Positions 1-9,248 of a stretch of 64,000 bases of DNA are shown one piece after another (position 1 is the first letter of the stretch; each line of letters starts with the position of its first letter). Made by a program: the position numbers and the translations under genes. The notes beneath the pieces were generated by a model. That model was not told the origin of the DNA. It was given only the letters and a program-made list of their open reading frames with translations, and made no database searches. The stretch comes from Methylococcales bacterium (GTDB taxonomy: Bacteria > Pseudomonadota > Gammaproteobacteria > Methylococcales > Methylomonadaceae), in NCBI GenBank assembly GCA_026398895.1, contig JAPLRZ010000048.1, positions 62,001 through 126,000 on the forward strand, written 5' to 3'.

Positions 1-500
1 TGCAAGGTGTGACGTGGGTGGATCAAGTCGAACAATTATCTTCATTGTTTGCGCGTTATCGCGTTCGCGTCAGTGGCTTGATTATCGCGGCGTATTTACT
101 GGTGTTTATCGGCTTAGGTTTTAAGTTTGGTTGGCGCAATAGCCTGAACATCACCGCCGTTCCTGTGGTTGCGGCATTGGTTGCTTTAGCCACAATGGGG
201 TGGTTTGACCAGTTGTTTAGTTTGTTTAATTTATTCGCACTGTTGCTGGTGTTGGGCATAGGCGTTGATGATGCGATTTTCTTTTTTATGGCAGATAATG
301 CACCAGCCAGCGACCATGATAAACGTGTCAGCACCTCGTTAGCGGTGACTTTATCCGCCTTAACGACATTGTTAGCATTCGGTTTATTAGCAGTCAGTGC
401 TACCGAAATTGTTCATGCGTTTGGTTTTACGGTGGCGGTGGGGATTTTAACTGCACTGGTATTTTCGCCCCTAGTTGGGCATAGAGAGAAGGATGTATGA
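1..500 (+). CDS. MMPL/RND-family exporter, C-terminal part (cut by window start)
   Basis: The reading frame is open from the first bases, so the gene begins upstream of the window. The visible 160-odd residues hold about five hydrophobic segments and the family-typical stretch GIGVDDAIFF followed by a cytoplasmic loop and further membrane helices, as in the last transmembrane block of MMPL/RND lipid or polyketide exporters. The usual role is proton-driven movement of lipids or hydrophobic molecules across the inner membrane. Its stop overlaps the next start by four bases (ATGA), so it is probably co-transcribed and translationally coupled with the deacetylase. Substrate cannot be told from this piece. 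Confidence 0.75.
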   Translation, partial: QGVTWVDQVEQLSSLFARYRVRVSGLIIAAYLLVFIGLGFKFGWRNSLNITAVPVVAALVALATMGWFDQLFSLFNLFALLLVLGIGVDDAIFFFMADNAPASDHDKRVSTSLAVTLSALTTLLAFGLLAVSATEIVHAFGFTVAVGILTALVFSPLVGHREKDV

Positions 501-1291
501 CTTATCATTTAACGCGATTTTGTTTCATAGCTGCCATTGGCGTGATTGCCTTGTTGTACTGGTTTTTTGCCATTACCTTATGGTGGCTAGTATTGCCCAG
601 CGTCATTTATTCGGCGTGCCTTATTTACGGCTCGTCAGTGATTCAAGCCAATTTTTTCGCGCCTGCAACTTGTTCTGCTGATACCACAGAAAAAATCATT
701 GCCCTGTCATTTGATGATGACCCTCACTCAGAATACACGCCACAAGTGCTGGCACTCTTAGCCAAATACAACGCAACGGCTAGTTTTTTTGTCATCGGCA
801 AACATATTCACGGTAATGAAAACTTGTTGAAACAAATAATTGTCGAAGGACACAGCATCGGCAACCACAGTTACAGCCATTCTTTTTTTATCGACTTTAA
901 AAATGTGCAAGGCTTTAAAGAAGAGCTGACGCAAACCGAAGAACTGATTTTTAAGGTCATCGGCAAGCGTGTGAAATTATTTCGCCCGCCTTACGGAGTC
1001 ACTACGCCTAATCTTGCCAAAGCCGCAAAGTTATTGGATTATCGCATTATTGGCTGGAATATTCGTTCGCTGGATACCACCAAGGACACGGTAGAAGTCA
1101 TCACTCAGCGCGTACAATCACAAATGAAATCAGGGGCAATTATTTTGCTACATGACACCTCGCATAAGAGCATTCAAGTATTAGAACAAACGCTTAACTA
1201 TGCACAACAACAGGGCTATAAAATTGTTAGCATCGAACAGTTATTGAATATTAAGGAAGTTGGGGTACAAATGGACAGAAACATACGCTAA
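497..1291 (+). CDS. Membrane-anchored polysaccharide deacetylase (NodB domain)
   Basis: 264 residues. The first ~50 residues form two hydrophobic segments, so the enzyme is probably anchored in the inner membrane. A NodB/CE4 domain follows: the metal and base motif is SFDDDPH (D73, D74), the zinc ligands are H124 and H128 in HSYSH, and RPPYG follows at about residue 172. The family removes acetyl groups from amino-sugar polymers such as peptidoglycan or exopolysaccharide. The usual motif reads FDDGP; here the glycine is aspartate, a mild oddity. The ATG overlaps the upstream exporter stop, suggesting a shared envelope job. Confidence 0.85.
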   Translation: MTYHLTRFCFIAAIGVIALLYWFFAITLWWLVLPSVIYSACLIYGSSVIQANFFAPATCSADTTEKIIALSFDDDPHSEYTPQVLALLAKYNATASFFVIGKHIHGNENLLKQIIVEGHSIGNHSYSHSFFIDFKNVQGFKEELTQTEELIFKVIGKRVKLFRPPYGVTTPNLAKAAKLLDYRIIGWNIRSLDTTKDTVEVITQRVQSQMKSGAIILLHDTSHKSIQVLEQTLNYAQQQGYKIVSIEQLLNIKEVGVQMDRNIR

Positions 1292-1383
1292 AAAAAGTAA
1301 TTAGTTCCATATAATTTTATATGTCAAACTCCTTTTCAAGCATTGCAACAGTGACACAAAAATAAGCCAGCTTTCTTTTTTTT

Positions 1384-1520
1384 GGTAGTGGGTTAAATCT
1401 GTTACACGGAGTCCAAAACACGTTTTGGACGTTTTTTAAAAAGCCCAAGTCATGCCTTGGACTCCAAACTATAGTCGGAAGAATCCAAATGTAGGAAAAG
1501 CACAGATTTAACCCACTACC
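1384..1520. mobile_element. MITE-like element with 18-bp perfect terminal inverted repeats
   Basis: GGTAGTGGGTTAAATCTG at 1384-1401 is the exact reverse complement of 1503-1520. Inside, 1408-1465 is a double hairpin that starts GGAGT and ends ACTCC, the same core seen at 9771-9822, 31310-31364 and 53896-53952. No coding capacity. The flanks carry A/T runs. The outer repeat reappears near 31603-31621 with one extra base, so the element belongs to a family. Confidence 0.7.
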
Positions 1521-1593
1521 ATTTTTTTGATAATCCTATAAAGTAAATACTTGGAATACAAACCTAGGTTTTTACTCCTGCATATTAATATTT

Positions 1594-1995
1594 TTACACC
1601 ATTATCATGTCAATTTCTTGCATAATTCTGGCGGTTTTGGTCAGGGCTTTAATCATTTTCTGATAATGCAAAATATCATCAAAACTTAATACTCGTCCTT
1701 GTCGGTCTTTTAGCCATTTTTGTACGGGTTGATAACCACCGACATAAAACTCCCACGCAACTAATGGCACATTATCAAAATACTGGCTGGGATTAATTCA
1801 TATTTGCCCGTATTGTTTTTCGTTATGACCTTTATTTCCTAGATATAAAGTTCCGTGACAATTTATTTTTGAAGTCACTAAAACATGGGAAAAACTATCG
1901 CCTACAAATTGACGATTTATAATTAATCCTATATTTTTACCTCTAATAAAATGCTGCATTATTTTAGTTCTAGGTCTACCAACAAACCCACTAGA
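1594..1995 (-). pseudogene. Remnant of a type ISP-like restriction-modification enzyme (C-terminal region)
   Basis: Translating the minus strand from about 1995 down to the stop at 1594-1596 gives one frame with a single internal TGA (near 1800). The peptide shows RPR, GKNIGLIINRQ, FSHVLVTSKI and, after the stop, VPLVAWEFYVGGYQPVQKWL, GRVLSFDDILHYQKMIKAL and IMQEID. This order is typical of the specificity/coupler end of type ISP and related single-chain R-M enzymes. The N-terminal nuclease, helicase and methyltransferase parts are missing. The upstream border abuts sodB sequence at about 1999. Confidence 0.75.
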
Positions 1996-1998
1996 TAC

Positions 1999-2324
1999 CC
2001 CAAACCCTCTGGCGCATTAGGCGAAGCAATTGATGTAACGTTTGGTTCTTTTGACAAATTTAAAGAAGAATTTACTAAATGCGCAGTGACCACTTTTGGT
2101 TCAGGTTGGGCATGGCTGGTTAAAAATGCCGATGGCAGTTTAGCATTAGTCAGTACCAGCAACGCAGGTTGCCCATTAACCTCGCAGGTCAAACACCTTT
2201 ATTGACGTGTGATGTGTGGGAACATGCTTATTACATTGATTTTCGCAATTTGCGTCCAAAATATTTGGAAGCGTTTTGGGTATTAGTCAATTGGGATTTT
2301 GCCAGCGCGAATTTTGCGGCTTAA
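1999..2324 (+). pseudogene. sodB: Broken Fe/Mn superoxide dismutase (sodB), N terminus missing, frameshifted
   Basis: From about 1999 the frame reads PSGALGEAIDVTFGSF, then FGSGWAWLV and SNAGCPL, the middle of iron superoxide dismutase. The frame then breaks near 2190 and continues in another frame as [19 protein letters not shown] and ends [11 protein letters not shown] with TAA at 2322-2324. DVWEHAYY contains metal ligands. The first ~80 residues, including two metal-binding histidines, are absent and are replaced by the R-M remnant. Not functional as read. A strong hairpin terminator follows at 2401. Confidence 0.85.
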
Positions 2325-2440
2325 GTTTGCTATAGATACCCTCTGTAAGTGAGTAGTCCATATAAATTTTATGGAATATAGGATAGTATAATTCCGAAAG
2401 TAGCCCAGATTCTGCTATAGCTTTATCTGGGCTATTTGCT
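2251..2440. repeat. Direct repeat, copy 1: sodB 3' end plus terminator
   Basis: About 190 bases here, covering the last ~24 codons of sodB and its terminator, recur at 3197-3390 in the same orientation with few differences. The two copies flank the MazF-type toxin-antitoxin pair. They suggest that a DNA block was inserted by recombination at sodB that duplicated or recreated the gene's 3' end. Confidence 0.85.
2401..2434 (+). terminator. Rho-independent terminator-like hairpin after sodB
   Basis: TAGCCCAGAT at 2401-2410 pairs perfectly with ATCTGGGCTA at 2425-2434 (10-bp stem, 14-base loop), followed by TTTGCTTTTT. The same hairpin is repeated at 3351-3384. Confidence 0.75.
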
Positions 2441-2442
2441 TT

Positions 2443-2781
2443 TTACAATCCCAACTGGAAACTCAACGCATCAATAATTTCAGTTCTCGTGTCGTCGTTT
2501 TTCACTTCACCCAATTTTTTAATCAACCGCTTTTTATCAACAGTTCGGATTTGGTAACACAGCACCAGCGAATCTTTATCTAGTCCCGATTGTTCTTTTT
2601 TCAATAACACTTCGTTCGGGTAAATTTTGCGTCCTTGTTTGAGTGACGTAAGCGGCAAAATGTTTATCACAGGCAAAATAGCATTAATGTCATCGTCGCT
2701 AATTACCAAAACAGGGCGTGTTTTACCTTGTTCAGAACCAATCGTTGGGTCAAGATTCACCAAATAAATTTCCCAACGCAT
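2443..2781 (-). CDS. MazF/PemK-family mRNA interferase toxin
   Basis: 112 residues, usual size for the family. It begins MRWEIYLVNLDPTIGSEQGK, and the GSEQGKTRPVLVIS stretch is the family hallmark of the RNA-binding and cleavage loop; ILPLTS and VLCYQIRTV follow as expected. MazF/PemK proteins cut mRNA at short sequences to stop growth. The start overlaps the stop of the upstream antitoxin by one base (TAATG), a typical toxin-antitoxin arrangement. The gene lies between two copies of the sodB 3' end, pointing to insertion of the cassette. Confidence 0.9.
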   Translation of the reverse strand: MRWEIYLVNLDPTIGSEQGKTRPVLVISDDDINAILPVINILPLTSLKQGRKIYPNEVLLKKEQSGLDKDSLVLCYQIRTVDKKRLIKKLGEVKNDDTRTEIIDALSFQLGL

Positions 2782-3020
2782 TACCAGTCCTCATAATCAA
2801 CGTCAGTAAAATCATCGCTAACCGCTTGTAAATCCGCTAAAAAAAGTCCGTCATGTTGGCTCGCTTTTAATTGCGTAAGTTTATCGAGTCTCGAATTTTT
2901 CGGCGGTTCTTTGAATAACAAAATCACTTCCATTATTTGGTTTTCATCTATATTTTCAGGTACTTCAATCACAATTTTATGATTTTTTGGCACACGTTTG
3001 AGTTGTCTTAATGCAATCAT
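2781..3020 (-). CDS. Antitoxin partner of the MazF/PemK toxin
   Basis: 79 residues with a basic N-terminal part (LRQLKRVPKNHK) and a very acidic tail (DDFTDVDYEDW), the general shape of an antitoxin that binds DNA with one end and its toxin with the other. It directly precedes and overlaps the mazF-like gene. No clear AbrB or MetJ motif is recognised, so the assignment rests on position, size and charge. Its start lies 13 bases after the stop of an R-M enzyme scrap on the same strand, so the pair may once have been the tail of an R-M operon. Confidence 0.75.
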   Translation of the reverse strand: MIALRQLKRVPKNHKIVIEVPENIDENQIMEVILLFKEPPKNSRLDKLTQLKASQHDGLFLADLQAVSDDFTDVDYEDW

Positions 3021-3033
3021 TTCACACCTTCCA

Positions 3034-3190
3034 CTATTTGTGTTCGTCTTCGGTTAGTTCGTACAATTGATAAACCAATACATCAATCTCATGCTCCAAG
3101 GCGCGGGTGTCGTTGCCTGTTTTTTTATCAGCAAGTATTTTAGTCGGGTAGGGTTGAGCAAACATCTTTTTGCTTGCACACCGATTATGC
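3034..3190 (-). pseudogene. C-terminal scrap of a type IIG-like restriction-modification enzyme
   Basis: The minus strand ending at 3034-3036 reads QPYPTKILADKKTGNDTR, then ALEHEIDVLVYQLYELTEDE and stop. The phrase ALE-EID-LVY-LY-LTE-E is the recurrent C-terminal end of single-chain type IIG/Eco57I-like R-M proteins. Everything upstream is lost where the sequence switches to the second sodB copy at about 3196. It precedes the antitoxin gene by 13 bases. Confidence 0.65.
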
Positions 3191-3196
3191 CAATTC

Positions 3197-3390
3197 TGCG
3201 TCCAAAATATTTGGAAGCGTTTTGGGTATTAGCTAACTGGGATTTTGCCAGCGCGAATTTTGCGGCTTAAATTTGCTATAGATACCCTCTAATCGTAAGT
3301 GAGTAGTCTATATGAAGTTTATGGAATGTAGGATAGCATAATTCCGAAAGTAGCCCAGATTCTGCTATGGCTTTATCTGGGCTACTTGCT
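3197..3390. repeat. sodB: Direct repeat, copy 2: sodB 3' end plus terminator
   Basis: Second copy of 2251-2440. It encodes [20 protein letters not shown] to the sodB stop at 3268-3270 (plus strand) and then the same terminator. The ORF that runs into it from 3067 is a chimera whose first part is antisense to the R-M scrap, so it is not a gene. Slightly diverged from copy 1, so the duplication is not brand new. Confidence 0.85.
3351..3384 (+). terminator. Second copy of the sodB terminator hairpin
   Basis: TAGCCCAGAT (3351-3360) and ATCTGGGCTA (3375-3384) form the same 10-bp stem. It now lies just beyond the 3' end of the minus-strand methyltransferase gene (stop at 3401), for which it could serve as a terminator from the opposite side. 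Confidence 0.65.
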
Positions 3391-3400
3391 GCTTTTAAAT

Positions 3401-5560
3401 TCAAATCATAAAACCATCTAGGCTGGCTTGCCCTTTTTCTCTGAGTTTCCAGCTATCTTCACCGACACGGTCAGCAATATCTTCCAACACATTTAAAACG
3501 GTTTGCCGTTCAGGTGTTATGCCGTTTTTAAGCAGTGGTAAAATATGTAACACAATTTCATCAAAATGCGCGGCTTTCTTTTCACGTTCCATTCTGCGTA
3601 GATAAGAAATAAGATAATAACGAACGCGTAAATTTAAATCGACATGGGTTTTAAATTTCTTATTTTCTTTAATGCTAAATAATTCTGTTTTATCATCATA
3701 AGCAAAGGTATCTAATAAAATCGGTGTTAAATCGGTGTATTCCTTTTTCATTAAATCTAAAAAACCTAATTCCAAACCTTTTATAATTAACTCATCATTG
3801 ATTTGCTCTAATGTCGCACCGTGATTTTTGGCTATAATACCTTCAATAGTTTGCATCACTATTTCGCTTATATCCAACCCTAAACTGGCTTTCATAATAT
3901 ATTTAGGCTTACGAACTTTTTTAAAGTTAATAATCAATTGACCAGATAAAACCGTGAATGGATTTTGGCGTTTTTTAAAACTGGTTTGCCCATTTTTTTG
4001 CGCGACTGCACCCGCATATTCAAAGCCACAACGTTCTGCGGTTTCAATGATTAAATGCCAAAATTCAGGGTCTTTGTGTGCAAAAACAAAGGACATCCAG
4101 CGGTCAAATTTTAATACGCGATACATTTCTGAAATACTTTGCGCCATCAAATCATTATATTCAGCTTTACTTTTTCCATGTTCACCGCCTTCAATAGCTT
4201 CCAAGGCATAATCCTGTTCAGTAACTTTTAAATCTAGCCACGCATTCCACATCACCGATAAATCTAAATATGGGATTTTCTTGCCATAGGGAGGATCTGT
4301 ATAAATATAATCAACGCTTTCTCTTTTCAAAAAGGCTAAATTAGTCGCCGTACCTTGAATAACTTGTAGATTTTCAAGCGTTTCTTGATTAATTTTATAT
4401 TCTATTTCGCGCTTGGCATTAATAATTTTCTGACAGCGCAACTCGAAATATTTCATCAAATCAATATCTTTTGGGTTGGGCGCAATTCTATATCGGTAAT
4501 ATCGAAATGCACTGGCATCACCTTGTCCATCTTTTGTAGCAATTTCTGATGTGTGGTAGGTTTTGTTTGCTTTAGTCAATAATCCAGAAAACATAAGCAA
4601 TAAAGACTTTTTTATATTTTCAACAGGCTCTTGCAGTATTAAATACTTTAGAAAACCAAGTTGTGCCAATTGCTTATTGCTAAACAAATCTTGCACCACT
4701 TCAACATCTGATCCTTTAGGCAAAACCCAATCTTTGGGATAGTGATATTTTTTTAACGCGCTGTCTATTTGTTTATCGGTTTTAGGTTCATTCGCTATAT
4801 AAGTATTTTTCACCCGTTCAAAGCTGGTTTGTAAATTGGTGATTTTAATGGGGCTAGTTAAATTATCGACTAAAAAAACTGACATAGGATTTAGATCCAA
4901 ATGAATTGCACGGCGGTCAATCATCATTGCTTCAATCGCCGTTACACCACTACCACCAAACGGGTCTAAAACTAAATCACCTTTTTGAGAAAAGTTTTGA
5001 ATATAGTCTTGTACGACATTCCACGTTTGTTTAGTAAAGTAACCATGCACACCAAAATGACGTTTTGCTGATTGTTTTTTGCCAGCGATTTCTTCTAATA
5101 ACGGACGATTTAAATAATCAAACTTAGCCGTTTGTGCAACTTTTTTTACGCTGGTATAAGTAAAAGTTTTACCGCTTTGAAATGAATCAGGCGACAAATA
5201 ACCCGCTAATGTTTCCCAATAATCGGCAATATCGGCTAATTCAAAATATAAAATTGGTTCTTGCGCGTCTTGTCGAAATAATGAAAATGCCAATCCATTA
5301 CATAAAGCAAAAAACTTAGTGCGAATTTCAGGATGAATACTGTAAGAATAAACCTGCTCAATATTACCGCCTACTTTAATATTCTCTTTAGGTGCTTTTG
5401 CATCCAATACCCACGCATAACTGTCTTCAACTTTCAGTAGATAATCTGGAATTAAAGTAACAGGACGTTTTTTACTACCAATTTTTAAAAACGGATGTTG
5501 TAATGCTTTACTGCGCACAATATGGGTTTGCGTATAACCCAGTGCGTACAAAATTGGCAA
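3401..5560 (-). CDS. Combined nuclease-methyltransferase (R-M type protein), N terminus frameshifted
   Basis: 719 residues from a TTG. The N-terminal domain resembles the HsdR N-terminal nuclease: PDYLL (D39) and VLDAKAP (D53, K55) form a PD-(D/E)xK-type site. A DNA methyltransferase follows, with the SAM motif LDPFGGSGVT (D199) and the catalytic motif DPPYGKK (D422), an N6-adenine or N4-cytosine amino-methylase pattern with motif I before motif IV and a long insert between. The C-terminal ~200 residues are helical, of unknown role. The start is doubtful: homology-like sequence continues in the same frame to about 5715, and an ATG at 5732 reaches it only by a one-base shift at an A7 run (see 5561-5732). 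Function is probably defence against foreign DNA. Confidence 0.75.
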   Translation of the reverse strand: MPILYALGYTQTHIVRSKALQHPFLKIGSKKRPVTLIPDYLLKVEDSYAWVLDAKAPKENIKVGGNIEQVYSYSIHPEIRTKFFALCNGLAFSLFRQDAQEPILYFELADIADYWETLAGYLSPDSFQSGKTFTYTSVKKVAQTAKFDYLNRPLLEEIAGKKQSAKRHFGVHGYFTKQTWNVVQDYIQNFSQKGDLVLDPFGGSGVTAIEAMMIDRRAIHLDLNPMSVFLVDNLTSPIKITNLQTSFERVKNTYIANEPKTDKQIDSALKKYHYPKDWVLPKGSDVEVVQDLFSNKQLAQLGFLKYLILQEPVENIKKSLLLMFSGLLTKANKTYHTSEIATKDGQGDASAFRYYRYRIAPNPKDIDLMKYFELRCQKIINAKREIEYKINQETLENLQVIQGTATNLAFLKRESVDYIYTDPPYGKKIPYLDLSVMWNAWLDLKVTEQDYALEAIEGGEHGKSKAEYNDLMAQSISEMYRVLKFDRWMSFVFAHKDPEFWHLIIETAERCGFEYAGAVAQKNGQTSFKKRQNPFTVLSGQLIINFKKVRKPKYIMKASLGLDISEIVMQTIEGIIAKNHGATLEQINDELIIKGLELGFLDLMKKEYTDLTPILLDTFAYDDKTELFSIKENKKFKTHVDLNLRVRYYLISYLRRMEREKKAAHFDEIVLHILPLLKNGITPERQTVLNVLEDIADRVGEDSWKLREKGQASLDGFMI

Positions 5561-5732
5561 AATAATAACTTCTCTAACACTGTCTTCTTTGAAGTCTGGA
5601 TTATCGGTTAATGCTTTAAAATCTAAAGATTCAAAAAGTATTATTTTTTGCTTGTCGTTTTCTGAAAGTTGACTAACACTATTATTGTGCTGTGCTGTTT
5701 CATTGTTTTCCTTTTTTTGCGTGGTGTTTCAT
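5561..5732 (-). other. Displaced N-terminal segment of the nuclease-methyltransferase, split by an A7 tract
   Basis: In frame with the gene below, codons upstream of 5560 read ILFESLDFKALTDNPDFKED then SVREVIILPILYALGY, as in the opening of HsdR-like nuclease domains. This frame has no ATG or GTG start before its stop. An ATG at 5730-5732 starts MKHHAKK and would join it if one A were missing from the run of seven (plus-strand T run 5712-5718). Either the gene is mutated, the A run is slippery or phase-variable, or the sequence has an error. Confidence 0.7.
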
Positions 5733-5786
5733 TTTAGTCGTGTTACAGCAAGCCTAAACCGACCTACAAAACTTTGAGTTCAATTT

Positions 5787-6170
5787 TCATAACGGGGCTT
5801 TATTTTTTTTATTTTGAATATAACGATTTAATTTTTTATCAAAAGATTTTATTTCATCTATTTGCGAATAGCTGCATAGTAAACAATCGACAAAATCTAA
5901 AGTTTGATGTTTAAAAATCGTCAATGCTTCAATAATTATCGCTTTATTGTCTGTTAAAATAGTTTCAGCATAGATTAAATCGATTAATTTATCCGCAATA
6001 TCTATTTTTGCAATTTCATAAACCCCCAATAAAACATAAACCACTTCGGCTAAAATTTCATTGGCGATAAAAACCTGTTCATTTAAAAACAGTTGTTCAG
6101 CGATATTTGCCATTTCTGGATTGTCATTCAGCAAATACCTCAAGATATAATTCGCATCGACTCTAATCAT
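5787..6170 (-). CDS. PIN-domain ribonuclease toxin (VapC-like)
   Basis: 127 residues. The acidic PIN residues are visible: IRVDANYILRYLL (D4), the EILAEVVYVL helix (glutamates near 38 and 42), TLDFVDCLL and a final SFDKKL aspartate. PIN toxins cut RNA in a magnesium-dependent way. The start overlaps the upstream small gene by eight bases, as toxin and antitoxin genes usually do. It lies directly upstream of the nuclease-methyltransferase on the same strand, so R-M and toxin-antitoxin functions are neighbours here. Confidence 0.85.
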   Translation of the reverse strand: MIRVDANYILRYLLNDNPEMANIAEQLFLNEQVFIANEILAEVVYVLLGVYEIAKIDIADKLIDLIYAETILTDNKAIIIEALTIFKHQTLDFVDCLLCSYSQIDEIKSFDKKLNRYIQNKKNKAPL

Positions 6171-6423
6171 GGGAGTATTTGTTTAGCAAATGTTTTTGCC
6201 AAGCAGATTTTTCTAGTACAGTTTTAGCAGGATTTGCATATTGAATGAAAACGCCTTTTAGGGCGTGAATATTCTTATTTTCCATCGGTTTTACCAACGG
6301 CACTGTATTTTGTTTATCGGTATATTTATTGACAAGGAATTCATAAAAATCAATGAGTTCTTGTTGTGCATTTATAGGTAAAACGGATAGATTCAGATTG
6401 TTTTCAATGCCAGTAGTTTGCAT
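6163..6423 (-). CDS. Antitoxin partner of the PIN toxin
   Basis: 86 residues. The first half (NLNLSVLPINAQQELIDFYE) resembles small DUF2281-like antitoxins, which usually carry a short DNA-binding or helical part followed by a toxin-wrapping tail. Assignment rests on size, position and the eight-base overlap with the PIN toxin. It likely represses its own operon. Confidence 0.7.
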   Translation of the reverse strand: MQTTGIENNLNLSVLPINAQQELIDFYEFLVNKYTDKQNTVPLVKPMENKNIHALKGVFIQYANPAKTVLEKSAWQKHLLNKYSHD

Positions 6424-6508
6424 GATTTTTTCTCTGTTTAAGTCTCGTAGATTCGTGGGTTATGTCGGGTTATGACAAGCCTAACCCGATCTATAAAACT
6501 CATATATC

Positions 6509-6535
6509 GTAGAGACGCGCACATCGCGTCTCTAC
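6509..6535. repeat. Perfect hairpin repeat beyond guaB
   Basis: GTAGAGACGCG and CGCGTCTCTAC form an 11-bp perfect stem with a five-base loop, just past the guaB stop (6543). It may act as a terminator or be a member of the widespread GTAGAGACGCG palindrome family. No strong T run follows on the minus strand. Confidence 0.6.
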
Positions 6536-6542
6536 AACAGCA

Positions 6543-8015
<1,473 letters not shown>

Positions 8016-8149
8016 CTAAACAAGTCAGTAAAATAACGGTGCATTATACGGTGTGTTAGCCTACTACTGCACAGAAATCGTGTAACGCGTTAGGGATTAA
8101 ACATCAATTAAAACGACTGCCGAAAAAATCGTTAAGCGTTATTGAGATT

Positions 8150-8779
8150 TTAGTCGGTACTTTTAGCCACTGGAATCAAAATCTCATTTCGTCGTAAGAA
8201 CCACGGTGTAAACGGCGCGTCATATCTAGCCCATACTGCATCACCTACAATAGTCAGCTTATTTTTGTTAATCCACGTTTCAAGTTGCGATTTGTTTTCA
8301 AGGTAACTTTTCTCACTCCAAAAACCTGAATAACGCACTGAGGCAATTCGGCGAGCGGGAACTTGACGCAAGGTAACGTTAGAATTGTCTGGCACTGGAA
8401 GCGTTTCCAGCGTGTACCGATCAGGCATCATAAAACTTACTGCCCATTTATCATCTATGCGCTGCTGCCCAACGGGAGCGGTCATATTAATTTTTTGACT
8501 CACTGGTTGTTGGGAAACTGGGGAAGTCATTGCCACTTTATTGCGTGTATGGTTATCGCCAGAAATATAGCGAAAAAGACTATTGAATGCTTTGCTTCCC
8601 GCATTTTCAAGTTCACCTTCGACAATAATTTCAGCGACAACATGAGGTGGATAGTCGCGTATCTCGAAGCTATCGTCTTTTTTTACCACAGTATATTTTG
8701 CTTCTTCGGTCGCCATTGTATTTCTTGCTCCAACAAGTATAAAAGCGGCGACCAGTACGATTCCAATTGAATGTTTCAT
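8150..8779 (-). CDS. SOUL/HEBP-family heme-binding protein, exported
   Basis: 209 residues. An N-terminal signal peptide (~23 residues, hydrophobic IGIVLVAAFILVG, cleavage near TMA-TEE) sends it to the periplasm. The SOUL domain shows YTVVKKDDSFEIRDYPP, KVAMTSPV, KINMTAPV, VSFMMPDRYTLETLPVP and VRYSGFW, and ends ARYDAPFTPWFLRRNE. The duplicated MT-PV phrases are typical of bacterial family members. These proteins bind tetrapyrroles; the bacterial role is poorly known. It is transcribed divergently from the 8899 gene. Confidence 0.9.
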   Translation of the reverse strand: MKHSIGIVLVAAFILVGARNTMATEEAKYTVVKKDDSFEIRDYPPHVVAEIIVEGELENAGSKAFNSLFRYISGDNHTRNKVAMTSPVSQQPVSQKINMTAPVGQQRIDDKWAVSFMMPDRYTLETLPVPDNSNVTLRQVPARRIASVRYSGFWSEKSYLENKSQLETWINKNKLTIVGDAVWARYDAPFTPWFLRRNEILIPVAKSTD

Positions 8780-8898
8780 GATTACCGACTCAAAAAATGA
8801 TTGACTGATTATTTGCCTAATGCTTTATTTAATACGGCAATCTGGTATCTTTGTCTACCAATTTTAATTCCTTATTCACCATACAACCGCATTGACCA

Positions 8899-9246
8899 AT
8901 GAAAAAACTATTCGCTTTATTATTACTCATTACCAGTGTTTCTGTACTCGCTGAAGAGCTTGAAACGCCCAGTTATAACGTTACCATACAATCTAATTGT
9001 GCAGAAGGCGAAGTATCTTGTGATGATGTGTCTTACACAGGGATCAACAAAAAATCAGGAAAATCTATAATTCTGAAAGGCTCTACTTGGCATACGCTCT
9101 GTGCCGATGGTGTCACTCCCTGTCGTTTCCTTGGCTATAAATTCAAAAACGGCGATGTGACCTATACGGTTTCGGAAGAAGGTATGTTGGAAGTTGTCAA
9201 AAAAGGTAATAAGGTATTATTCAGTGAACAAGGTAACTGGCGTTAA
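8899..9246 (+). CDS. Small exported protein of unknown function
   Basis: 115 residues. A clear signal peptide (MKKLFALLLLITSVSVLAEE) is followed by a compact domain with four cysteines (SNCAEGEVSCDD, HTLCADGVTPCRF), likely two disulfides in the periplasm, and a beta-rich end (VTYTVSEEGMLEVV). I do not recognise a named family. Three bases separate its stop from the next gene's start, so the two are probably translated together. Confidence 0.75.
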   Translation: MKKLFALLLLITSVSVLAEELETPSYNVTIQSNCAEGEVSCDDVSYTGINKKSGKSIILKGSTWHTLCADGVTPCRFLGYKFKNGDVTYTVSEEGMLEVVKKGNKVLFSEQGNWR

Positions 9247-9248
9247 GC

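Noticed and set aside
1951-1998. N-terminal 16 codons of the sodB-containing ORF
   Set aside because: They do not match SodB and are antisense to the type ISP relic; the start is accidental.
3067-3270. 67-residue ORF on the plus strand
   Set aside because: Chimera: first part is antisense to an R-M relic, second part is the duplicated sodB tail.
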